A model generated the notes under the pieces. That model was not told where the DNA came from, did not search any database, and saw only the letters and a list, made by a program, of their open reading frames with translations. Both the position numbers and the translations under genes were made by a program. From Stichopus chloronotus (taxonomy: Eukaryota; Echinodermata; Holothuroidea; Aspidochirotida; Stichopodidae), in the NCBI GenBank assembly GCA_021234535.1, contig CM037845.1:1640501-1704500 (forward strand): 64,000 bases of DNA, given 5' to 3'. Positions 12,346-22,145 of this stretch are shown here, piece by piece. Numbering within the stretch: position 1 is the first letter of the stretch; each line of letters begins with the position of its first letter.

Positions 12346-12847
12346 AATGTACAGTATTTTTGTAGAGAACTGAAATAAAAAGTAACAAAATATTGCAAAC
12401 TTATGAACATTAATCATGTATTTTCTTTTTCATTGCTTTGTTTTCATCTTCCTTCAATAACCTCTCTCCACAAACCCCTTGCCACTCCCCCCCCCCCCTG
12501 CTCCCTGCTTTATGTACAGTCTGTTTCTTCTACAGCTCATGCAATGCGTGACCAGACAATTCCCACCTGGACAGTTTCCTTCCCTGGGATAATCTCCACC
12601 AGACAATTCCAACCAGGTGAATCTTCTTCTGGAAAACTTCTCCCTGATAAATTCCTTCAGGGAAAGGGTTTAAGTTTTGGGTGTGTGAACTGTCCTGGGT
12701 AGAATTGTCTGAGCTGGTAATTGTCCCGAGGATGTAATCTGGGTTGGAGTTGGATATTGGCCAGCAGGAGTTGCCCAATGGATCTGACGAAAATTTAGAA
12801 AAACATTTTGCTAGCTGTAGAGCCAGCCCTTTTGTCGTGTGCATCAT

Positions 12848-13830
12848 ACTTGAATTTTTACCTTCACAATACCAGAAGAGTTTTCAACTGTTATCAGACT
12901 TGCAATCAGTTCCACAGTGTTAGCAAGAAAAACGTCACATCACAAACGACAAAATACTGTGAAGAAATTAACTCGCAGTCTATGCTTATCAGAGTTTGAA
13001 TTCATTAGCAGTCAAGACAGTTTGATCAGATGTCAAACAAAGTGGTATGAATAAGTTGAAAACTATAACCTCACTCAAATATGCACTGTAAGCAAAGTTG
13101 TTGCGTCAATATTGGACATATCAAGAAAGAATTCAATTTTTCAGGTAGGACAAGGAAAAACATTGATTTTCAAACTTCTATTCAAAAGCTTACATGGAAT
13201 TGAATCACAACTAGACTGTCACGATTCACAAGTTGCAAGGCGAACCCAGGATATTTCATCCTTTGCATTAACAACTTTTTCAAAAATTAGCATCTGAGGT
13301 ACGCAACCTTGAACTAGCACTGGGTCTTCAACATATCCGCACAGTTGTAATACCTGATGAAAACAGTTTAGAATGTCCAGAAGTATTGAGTTGCTATAAC
13401 CATCTTGCGGCTAATCTCGCAACTTTTCAAGTTGTCTTCAGGCACGTATCATCCCATTTGGCCATCACTAATTTTTTTTTTTTTTTTGTCAGCAAGAACA
13501 AGCATCTGATTGGAGATATCGTCACTTACTTCCACCGTTTGGAGGAATCATCACCGTCCTCCTCCACTGATTGGAGGAATGGTGTGCACCATTACTACCA
13601 AATATCACTTCAGATGTTTGGTAGTTGTTTCTTCAGTAGAGCATCTAACTCTTCCTCTGTCTCCATTCTCTCTCTCTCATTTTCATCCTCCATGTACTTC
13701 TCCTGAACGGCAGCAGACGTACGTCAGATACGTTAAAGAAAACAAGAAGGACAGCGAGGGCGATGCTCTATTTAGTTGTGTCACAGGTTTTGTTTTACAC
13801 TTTTTCACTTCACCTGTTTTTTTGTAAATG
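12848..13830 (+). pseudogene. Unrecognised frame-broken coding-like stretch
   Basis: Successive + strand frames read like protein but are interrupted: about 12850-13047 (PEEFSTVIRLAISSTVL), 13091-13297 (SKVVASILDISRKN, then DSQVARRTQDISSF), 13300-13480 (ASEVRNLELALGLQHIRTVV), 13488-13570 (SKNKHLIGDIVTYFHRLEE) and 13709-13785 (QQTYVRYVKENKKDSEGDAL). I cannot name the family. It may be a decayed gene or transposon relic, or poorly delimited exons of a real gene. It lies between the convergent ends of PDE10A and GPN2. The remainder of 12346-14316 holds no feature I recognise. Confidence 0.25.
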
Positions 13831-14384
13831 ATACCACACTTTCACTTAACCGTTTCACGATATGTATATCACCTAAAAGGAAAAGTCTGTAAACACAAGA
13901 TGATGACCGTTTAATGGCACTGTGGAAAATACAGTATTAAGCACAAGCAGATGAGGTCAACCCTTCTGAACAGACAAACAATACTGTATGCCTCCTTGCA
14001 ACAAAATGGAGACTGTTGACCTTTGGGTCCTTGGATGTTTACTGTTGAGCTTAAGAATTGAAATGTACAGTAGAGGAATTTAGAAAGGAATACAGTAGCC
14101 ACTAGGACTACCTACTGGGAGATATTGTCATAATAATGTTTTCATGGAGGAAATAACCCATACTTTTACATAACATGTAACAGGTAACTATGACTTGTAA
14201 TGCCGACAGTCATTATCATATCACAATAACTTGTATGAATACCTTAAATTGGCCTTCAAATCGTTTATGTTCTCAACACTCTTCCCTTGCCTAATATTTT
14301 GACTAATCCATCCATTTTTATTTACTTTATCTCTAGCTGTATTGTTTGTTGGTCCCTTAATGACATCTCACACTGACACATAAA

Positions 14385-14390
14385 TTTATT
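14385..14390 (-). terminator. Candidate polyadenylation signal of GPN2
   Basis: AATAAA on the - strand, 52 bases beyond the stop; another lies at 14317-14322. It implies a short 3' UTR. Confidence 0.6.
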
Positions 14391-14441
14391 GCAAGCAATG
14401 GACTATTTGAGTACTTATCCCTAGGGTGGTGATGACATTTT

Positions 14442-14633
14442 CTATGAACTGACAAAAGGCGATGAGTCAGTTCTAATTAGTTTCAATGTTGACAAAGGAT
14501 ATCTGAAATATTCAAAGTCTGCTCCGACGGCAACAGACATGAGTTTGTTGATGCTCCTCTCCTCAAGGTCTCCAAAGACATATCCATTGGCCTTGTCGAT
14601 TACCTTCATCAGATTTAATAGGCTCTCTTTATC
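14442..14633 (-). CDS. GPN2: GPN2 terminal coding exon
   Basis: It encodes [20 protein letters not shown], then [20 protein letters not shown]. The last ~20 residues (from [11 protein letters not shown]) are unlike the TLGIQEKY tail of vertebrates. I saw no clear donor that would skip this end. Confidence 0.88.
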   Translation of the reverse strand, partial: DKESLLNLMKVIDKANGYVFGDLEERSINKLMSVAVGADFEYFRYPLSTLKLIRTDSSPFVSS

Positions 14634-17600
14634 CTGAAAATCATACAAGATAAAGAAATCAATCTGAAAATCTCAGCAAGGTGTACAAAATTTGAACATC
14701 TTTCAGCATGGGAGCTCTCAAACATTACTGGTTATGGGATAAACTATGAGAAACAAAAGTTACAAAAAAACAAAAAAAACAACACTTCTGAACAATAGCT
14801 CACCGTAATCCTTATTACTTGCCCCCCCCCCTCCCTCCACTTACTGATATTTCTATAGCTGTAGTTTTTGTGCCATTACGATAATGAGGTTGGAAATGTA
14901 GCTTTTCTGGATTTCTAGTTTCTTTTTCTAAAAGATAGCTCTACTTTTTCACTTGTCTGTGTACAGCACCGGCACTTTATGTTTTAACATCTGGACTACA
15001 TCCAAGCCTTGCAGGAAAGATTCACAAAAAAAAGTGTAATGTGCATTTGAGCCAAGTTAACATCAATGTGACCCCTAACGTGTTTTCACAACAATGAAAA
15101 ACCTGCAGAATTAATCTTGTCTTTATTCACATTACAGTATCGCAAAGTTAAACCATGAGCATTGTCTGAGTATCAAGCAAGTTCAGTTGAAACATATGAA
15201 TGTGATAAAAAGTGAACAGCTTCTGAGAGGGCAATAGACATCATCCAAAATGTGTGTGTATTGGTAAGTCTTGCAGTATAGATTGGAACATCACTGGGTC
15301 CCTGAAACATGGAAGCTGAAGAAGAAATCATGTGCAATGTTCCCGATTGTTAACTCAGAGGAATCTCATGAATCAAAACATGATGTTCTACAAAAGAATG
15401 TGAAATACCAAAGAACTGTAAAGATACCTTAATATTCAGAGTTGAAAATGATACCAAGCTGTAATCCTGAACCACTCCTGTGATGGCGTCATTTAATTTT
15501 TTGAATTTCTTGAGAAACGGATCATCTGCTAGATGGTCTACCAAGTACGAGAGATCTAAGACTTCTGTGTAATAGTCAATATTAAATGCTGCAAAGTAAA
15601 AAAAAGGGAAAATCACAGGAAAAGAGCTTGCACAACACAATTTCTGCTTTTGTTGATTGTATGTGATTTAATAAGTATGGTCTAGGCTTTGCGATGAATT
15701 GCCTATCTCATTGTACTTATCCATGTTTAAGTTGTTTCTCTCAACTTTTCCATGAATAACTGGAAACTGTGAAGATGATACACATATTCAGTTTTTGTGG
15801 AGAAGAGTCAACACCCACAATTCTTTGTCCAAATTAATGAGGACAAAAATAACATTTATCTGAATGAAATCTACTGAAATCAAAGAAAGCATTTATGTGT
15901 TTCACATTGTGCAATGTTTGCATGTAACAATGTACTGCAACAAAATGTTGCTAAATTCATGATATTATTAGTTAGTGTTTAAATTTCTCTGATGCTAATC
16001 AGTTGTATACATTTTTAACAAGCAGATATGCAGGGAGCAGCTCAAAGGTAGCAGCTTAACAGGTAGCAGCTGTACAGGTAACAAAATCTTTTATACTTTC
16101 CCAACCTGTGAGATGATGTGCTTTTTACAAAAGGATGTACACTGTTCACTGCAAGATATAAGTGGTAGGTCTGTATCATCACCCAGCAAACAAGGTATAG
16201 TTATGACAGTCAGTACCAGGTGACCAAAATTAACAGATTATAATCAACACCAAACTGCTAGATATGCCATAATAACCATCAAGTGTTGAAATAATGACAG
16301 ATGGGGCATTCAGTATTTGAGAGGTATCTAGTAGCCTATTATGCTGTGTATTTTAGACACTGATTTGTACATTGAGAACTGAACTTTGTCTGATGAACAA
16401 AATCATGTACTTAAAAATGAGTACCAATACCACAGTGCAATGGTTCTTTCTACATAATGCTGATAACCCATGTAACTTAAAATTTACCAAGTTTGCCGTA
16501 GCTCTCCACCAGATCGACCTTCGAGAGGACGTTGACATGCGGCAGTTCTAACTGGAGCATTGTTGATAAAGAGGTTAAGAGAACTGAAATGAACTTGGAA
16601 GGATCACTGCAGTAATGTGAATCAACCAGATGTATCGCTGCTAGCTGAAAGAAAGCAAATGGTACGTATCTCAGACAATTAGGGTATGTACCTATCTCCA
16701 TTCATAGACTGTAAATGAACCTCAACTGATAGCGGACTTTCATCCGCGAATTATAAATATTAACTAAAATAGATTCATGACATGAAAGCCAATTTGTAAA
16801 ATTTCTTCCCTTCACAATTGCATTATTCTATGAGACTTTAACAATGCTCCATGAATTTGTTCATAATGCCATATCCTGTAGATGAACCTTTATTTCAATT
16901 TACTGATTATGAAATATGTACACTTAACACGACCTGAGAAAGATTTAGAATCCATGACTTTTAAAGAAAGTGACTCACTTTACATGGCATTCCAACACTG
17001 TAACATCCTTAAAATTTAAGACTCAATTAATAGCACATGTTGGCAGCTGATCTTCAGGTAAAATTGTTCTTCCATCATCCTTCCTATGACTTTGAGGAGA
17101 AGAGAACATTATTTGGTTCACATTTCTGCCAGGCTATCGAACTAGAAATTCCCAACAAGTATCACTTTCACATGGCTTTTCATTTTCAAGTCACCCACTC
17201 AGGGACAAAGTATGAGTGTGTCAGGACTGCAAAAAGAACCCATAGTTGTTTTCTGGTTATGTGGCAACAAAATCCAAGCAAGTCCATGCCCCCCTCCCCC
17301 CCCCCCCCCATTTCATATCTTGTCTATTTACCTTATAATTCAATTTCTGCAGCTCGGCGAGAATCGTCTTTACAGAATCATGATGTGTGTAGAGCTCAAC
17401 CTGGCCTGGACAATCAAATAACAGATAGCAGTCCTTTAATTTCTCTAATTGATCCTTTAACCAGTCAAAATTCTTCTCCAGGTATTCCATACAGTAAATC
17501 AAACCTCCGTTTGGTCCAAGTTTTAAGTTCTCCATGACGTCATCTAAGTTCACCAGGTCCGAGATATCAATAGCTGCATCGTATGGCAACAGATCATTGG

Positions 17601-17721
17601 CAGGGTCTAAATTCACAATGGCAACATTTCTCCCAATCTTTGAAAGGAATTCTTGCATTCCCTTGCAGTAGGTGGTCTTACCAGCACCTGGTGGCCCAAC
17701 CACCACTTGTGCAAATGCCAT
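14442..17721 (-). CDS. GPN2: GPN2, GPN-loop GTPase 2 (4 coding exons, 299 aa)
   Basis: GPN-loop GTPase; the family (GPN1-3) is needed for assembly and nuclear import of RNA polymerases II and III. Coding exons in transcript order: 17721-17332, 16644-16488, 15588-15428 and 14633-14442, joining in frame to 900 nt. Motifs: P-loop GPPGAGKTT (residues 9-17), NLDPAND switch region, GPN loop (residues 69-71), G3 DCPGQVE (103-109), G4-like LSKVDL (170-175) and YSLVSF. Human GPN2 is about 310 aa. The ATG is the first after the acceptor TTTTTTTTCAG near 17750 and gives the family N-terminus [15 protein letters not shown], so at least one 5' noncoding exon lies further right. The C-terminus after GADFEYFR does not resemble the vertebrate tail; an AATAAA about 52 bases downstream supports this terminal exon. 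Head-to-head with RMI1, tail-to-tail with PDE10A. Confidence 0.94.
15428..15588 (-). CDS. GPN2: GPN2 coding exon 3
   Basis: It encodes [20 protein letters not shown], then [17 protein letters not shown] and [16 protein letters not shown]. It matches the family's [15 protein letters not shown] and EDYSLVSF blocks. Phase 0 out. Confidence 0.95.
16488..16644 (-). CDS. GPN2: GPN2 coding exon 2: G4 region
   Basis: It encodes [20 protein letters not shown], then [18 protein letters not shown] and [18 protein letters not shown] is the GPN version of the NKxD guanine-specificity motif. Phase 1 out. Confidence 0.95.
17332..17721 (-). CDS. GPN2: GPN2 coding exon 1: P-loop, GPN loop, G3
   Basis: 130 codons, [15 protein letters not shown] to [10 protein letters not shown], donor GTAAAT. 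It carries P-loop Lys15-Thr16, the Gly-Pro-Asn insertion at 69-71 that stabilises the GPN homo/heterodimer active site, and DCPGQ. A poly-C tract on the + strand lies just inside the following intron. Confidence 0.95.
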
Positions 17722-19760
17722 AACAGCTGGTGAAACCTTACTGCAGTAAATACTGAAAAAAAAAGAATGAGTTAAAAACAACAAAAATACACATGGGAAG
17801 GATAATTCATGTATTAATCAATAGTCTAATTTATATTAAGTTATAATTGGCAGTCAATTCATAGTCAGTCTGATGGTGGAAATCGTGGGAAAAAAACGGA
17901 AATTGAACTCTGAACTATGGAAATTCACGGAATTAACCAGTTTTAGGGAAACTTTCTAAACTAAGATATTATGGCAGAAAAAAAGTAAAATTAAGGAAAT
18001 ATACATGGTTTACAGTTTTAAGTTTCCTGCATAAACTTTACAATCGATACATCAAAGAAACTATTGTAACACTTTGCAAGCATAATACGAAAGTCTGCCC
18101 CAGCAGACCGGCTGCAGCTGGACAAACACCTAATTGAATCAACCGAGCATTCCCCATGAACGTTAGCATTGGCTACGGTATGTCTAGCCCTCGAAAACTC
18201 GAACAGGGTAAGTTACTACAGTTAATGGCTTTGTTGCCTCAGCAAAGCCATCTTTCGACAAATTCAATCTTAAATCTCAATATTTAAGGCCTCTGGGACT
18301 GACAAAGAGTAGAATACATTTTACTGTTTATTAAATAACATGAATTCTGTAAACCTTACAAATGGTCTGCTGTTCTTTCAGAGGCGATGAAATATGCATG
18401 TAATCTCCGAGGTGATTAGGCTATTCCCTATACATCTAACTACATTAGGATATAATTAAGGTAACTTTTCGGAAGGCTTTGGGCAATCTTTTGTATTTTT
18501 TTCAAATAAAACCGTACTGTAAATTTTGAGTTTAGAAATGCATTTAATAAAGTTTGGTTTACATGAAATATGCATCTTTTTGCAAAGAATTCAAGTTTTG
18601 AAGCAATACGGAATGATTTCTTTTGATCGAACCTTTGTTACGCCGATGTAGTTTTTATCCTTATGCTACACTGTATGTGGATTCTATATATGTCTATGCA
18701 CTTTTGTACATATGCGGAGAAATTATCACATTGGTAACTTGCAATTGCTATTTTCCAATTTATGTTTGAAACGGAAATTCACGGAAATGAGAAAGTTAAA
18801 AACGGAAAAACACAGACTTTAAAAAGTGGAAAACAGAATTTTCCATTTTGAAATGCGGAAAATCTGGGCCCTACCTACTGAATTGGTCCAAATCATGATT
18901 GCAAAGTTCTGCGAATAAGGTGATTCATCTCTCCTGTGCAAAGGCAGTTCAGCAAAGTTGATGAATAAGTCCAGAATGGAGAAACAATCTGCTTTTAAGT
19001 TTCTTTTAGTAATTAGAGGGGTGATGGTCACTAAGTTTTATTAATTTTAGCAGCTTAGGGTCAAATGTTTGGCTGAATGCAAATTTGGAGCCTACAGAGG
19101 ACTTGGCTTCCATTGACCTAAGTGTGATCTTCCAAAAATACCTTGAGTAACACTACTTCTAATTGTTGCATAGTTTTAGAGGAACATGAACAACTCTAGT
19201 AATGTATCTTCGTGCAAACACTCAGTAGGAAAGTATCATCGGTAGGCTTCCTTTGGCTGTCAATAATCGATCGTGTAATTGGTATATATTACAGCCACCG
19301 AGTTAGGCCCTAAGTTACATGGGCTATACTAGTTCTCTCAGTCTCACCTTGTTGTGGGGCAGCAATTTTTAAGTTAGGGCCTTCGTTTTAGTTGCCCACG
19401 CGACAGAAGGGACCTGGCCTCTGATGTTCAAGGAGATCAGAGGACCGGATTGATCTTCTGCGAAGGAATCAGTGCACGGAAATGGGATCTCTTGGTGCAC
19501 AGTTTACTTCTGTGCATCGTTTAACAATGGTTGACAATAAGCTAGCATTTAAATTGCTATGTGTTGCAAAGCATACTAATTATGGTCAGCTTTGTAAATT
19601 TTACGTTTGCGCGAGGTTTACCTGTATGAAAGTAGCAGCCCGAAATTGTATACATTTACGCAGGGCAGTTGTTGTTCGCACACTGTGACGAATGCTCTGG
19701 ACGATGTGGCGAGGAAGTTATCGGACCATGGACGTCGAATGGGAAGGGGGGAGGGAAGTG

Positions 19761-19990
19761 TCTTTACTTTTTTGAGAGTAAGGGGCACTGACATTTTATC
19801 CTCCACTTCGTCAACGTTGAATTATGAAAAACTACATTAATTTTACTGGAGGGTTAATTTCCTAACTTGTTTATGTCTTCACTTTTTTGAGAGGGGTACT
19901 GACACATTTATTCCCCACTTTGTCAACGTTAAATTATAATAAAAAACTACATTAATTTTACTGAAGGGTTAATTTCCCATCTTGCTTATA
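19761..19990. repeat. Two-copy tandem duplication, unit about 115 bases
   Basis: The words CTTTTTTGAGAG, ACTGACA, CGTCAACGTT and AAAAACTACATTAATTTTAC recur in the same order at a 115-base offset (19761-19874 and 19876-19990). It lies in the GPN2-RMI1 head-to-head spacer. Confidence 0.9.
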
Positions 19991-20079
19991 AAAAAGAAAA
20001 AAATGTAGCCTAACTGAAATCAACAAGGCCAGAGAGACTGGGAAATGCCCGCATTTCCTGCGACACCCACGAACACTGT

Positions 20080-20241
20080 CGTCAGTATCCTATTGCATGT
20101 CATAGTGTTCGTTTCTTAGGACTGCCGTCAATCCCTTATTTAGTGTCTGTCAGGTGTCATCTTAATTTCAGCGAGGCGCGAGCTTTGAGATCAGTAGAGT
20201 GTGCTGGCGCGGCGACGGAGGTCATCATCCGAAATCTGTTA
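20080..20241 (+). promoter_or_regulatory. Likely promoter and noncoding first exon of RMI1
   Basis: Local CpG-rich sequence (GCGAGGCGCGAG, GGCGCGGCGACGG) ends at a consensus donor GTAAGT (20242-20247). RMI1's ATG exon has an intron acceptor directly before it (22030), so a 5' noncoding exon is required, and this is the best candidate. GPN2 on the opposite strand also needs an upstream noncoding exon, so the zone may be bidirectional. Inference only; no transcript data. The rest of 17722-22030 holds only the repeats and palindromes listed separately. Confidence 0.4.
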
Positions 20242-20463
20242 GTAAGTTAGTGGTACCCGTTTTAGCCTATAGTCGCTTTGCATCGCGTTGTCAAACTCAA
20301 AGATTTAACAGTGGCTGCCTACAAATTAGTTACTAGTTACATATTTAAGTTAGAAGACGAAGTGGCGCCAACGACTTAGTGAAGATAGACCTACGTAATT
20401 ATACACTTCGGTGCTCCGTTACCGTATACGGTAGCAGTAGTGACTTAGTAGTATTACTACTAG

Positions 20464-20483
20464 TACTACTAGGCCTAGTAGTA
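20464..20483. repeat. 20-bp perfect palindrome
   Basis: TACTACTAGG directly followed by its exact reverse complement. It is embedded in TAGTA/TACTA-rich sequence (20436-20500) that offers further hairpins, 220 bases after the putative RMI1 first-exon donor. Confidence 0.9.
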
Positions 20484-20731
20484 TAGACAGGCTAGGTCTG
20501 TTAGATTATAACTGTATAGTGTAAGTAGCCTGTTAATAAGTTATGTAGCTTACTAGTAGTGTAGTTACTCTGTAGTCTAGGCCTAAACGTTGATTGCCAA
20601 GGTTACACCAGTCCAAGGCACTTAGTGTGATGGTGCAGTTACACTTGTACATCAGAAAGAAATTGATCAAAATTCCCTAACTCTGGCTTCACCTTTTGTT
20701 TGTAAACACTATCTGATGTTTCTTGCCAATC

Positions 20732-20773
20732 TTGGAACAGGTGCAAACACCGTAGTGTTTGCACCCGTTCCAA
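20732..20773. repeat. Strong hairpin: 19-nt stem, 4-nt loop
   Basis: TTGGAACAGGTGCAAACAC, loop CGTA, then the reverse complement with a single mismatch (18 of 19 paired). Flanking sequence pairs only weakly, so the stem is shorter than a typical miRNA precursor. It lies in the presumed first intron of RMI1. Confidence 0.9.
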
Positions 20774-22037
20774 ACTTTGGACACAGGCCATACTAGAGTG
20801 GAAAGAATTAGGACTGTGCCAATTAAGATCTGAAGCAGTTTGGTATTTGTACTTCAGACTATCTAAGCTAAGCACCACCATCAGTCACTGCCCAGTGTTG
20901 TGTAGCTCACCACAAAATTTTGGTCAATGCCTCCCACATCGCAGGAAATTGCAGCAGACCATAGTTACATCTATATATGTTCAATTCAATTCAAATTTAT
21001 TTCACAAATGATTTCATAAACAGTACATAGACAACATTGATATGTGCGTTTTGAAGTTTTGTGTAATGTAAATTTACCATTGTTAGTCAATGAAGGTGTT
21101 TGTAGTTGTACTCAACGTCAACTGTTGCAAACCCTGTAGCAATGGGGTACACCATATGCAAAATTTTATTTCCATATGACAAAAGATTTTTGTTTAAAAG
21201 GTCATACATTCCAGTATGGGACCCAGTAGGCCTGTATTCAGAAGGGGTTTGGAGTTTTAATTCGTTGGTCATAATTATCGGGCAAAATGTTCCACTTGTG
21301 GCAAAATCAAACCAGGATACTGAAAAAAGCTGCTTATGGGCCTGCATGGATACCTGTTGTCCAAAGACTATCGTTTCCGGATACCGAAAAAAATGCAACT
21401 TCCATTAGGTTACGCGTTTGTTGTGAAGTCATAAAATACCAGTTTGCTTTGCATGTTATTTAAGCGGGTCCTGACATCGTCGGTGAGGTATCTGACTGCA
21501 AACAAGTACTACTGTAGCTGCTAACATGCATGATGGGGTGCATAAAAGTAGATGATGCACAAAGTTAGAGGACTGCAATTAGTGGGTAGGCTAACAACAA
21601 TTGGCCTAAACATGTGGAGAGGTTCTTCACCAATTTTACTCCACTGCTCATCTCTCTATTTTGACAGCCAGTCATCCATTGCACAACAGTTGTAACTAAA
21701 GGCATGTTGTGCATGTATTGATAGCACACCTAAGTATGGCCATAGGGCAGTGATGGACAATATGCCATGGTGAAATGCAGTGACATCATGTGAAGAACCT
21801 CTGTATGCCTAGTAGCCATTTTTAAATCAGCACATGTTTCTAATTGTTTATATTTTATAATCATTCCATATAGGCGTATTGTGGTAGAAATGTGATACCC
21901 TTAAGAACCATATTTGCAACAAGTTTCCCCTGCCCCCACTGTGAATATTTGTGATTTGTTTAATTTTGCTCAATGCCTGTACAAAATGTAGCAGTGGTTG
22001 ATTAGTTGAGAAATGATTTTCACTCTGCAGGTCAGTT

Positions 22038-22145
22038 ATGTCTCCATTGCATACCGCTGTCACACTCTGGCTTTCAAGTAAACACATCAATGTCCTTCCA
22101 GAATGGACAGAGGCTTGCGTGGAGTGGATACACAATGAATGCCAG
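22038..22145 (+). CDS. RMI1: RMI1 coding exon 1: N-terminal helices
   Basis: Acceptor CTGCAG at 22030, ATG eight bases on. It encodes [19 protein letters not shown], then [10 protein letters not shown], matching the helical N-terminus of RMI1 (W..VKVPPMWLEACINWI). Phase 0. Confidence 0.92.

Noticed and set aside
17880..18873. Possible transposon ending in GGGCCCTA with CGGAAATTCACGGAA repeats
   Set aside because: Only the right end looks terminal; no matching left inverted end or duplication was found, and the internal similarity is direct rather than inverted.
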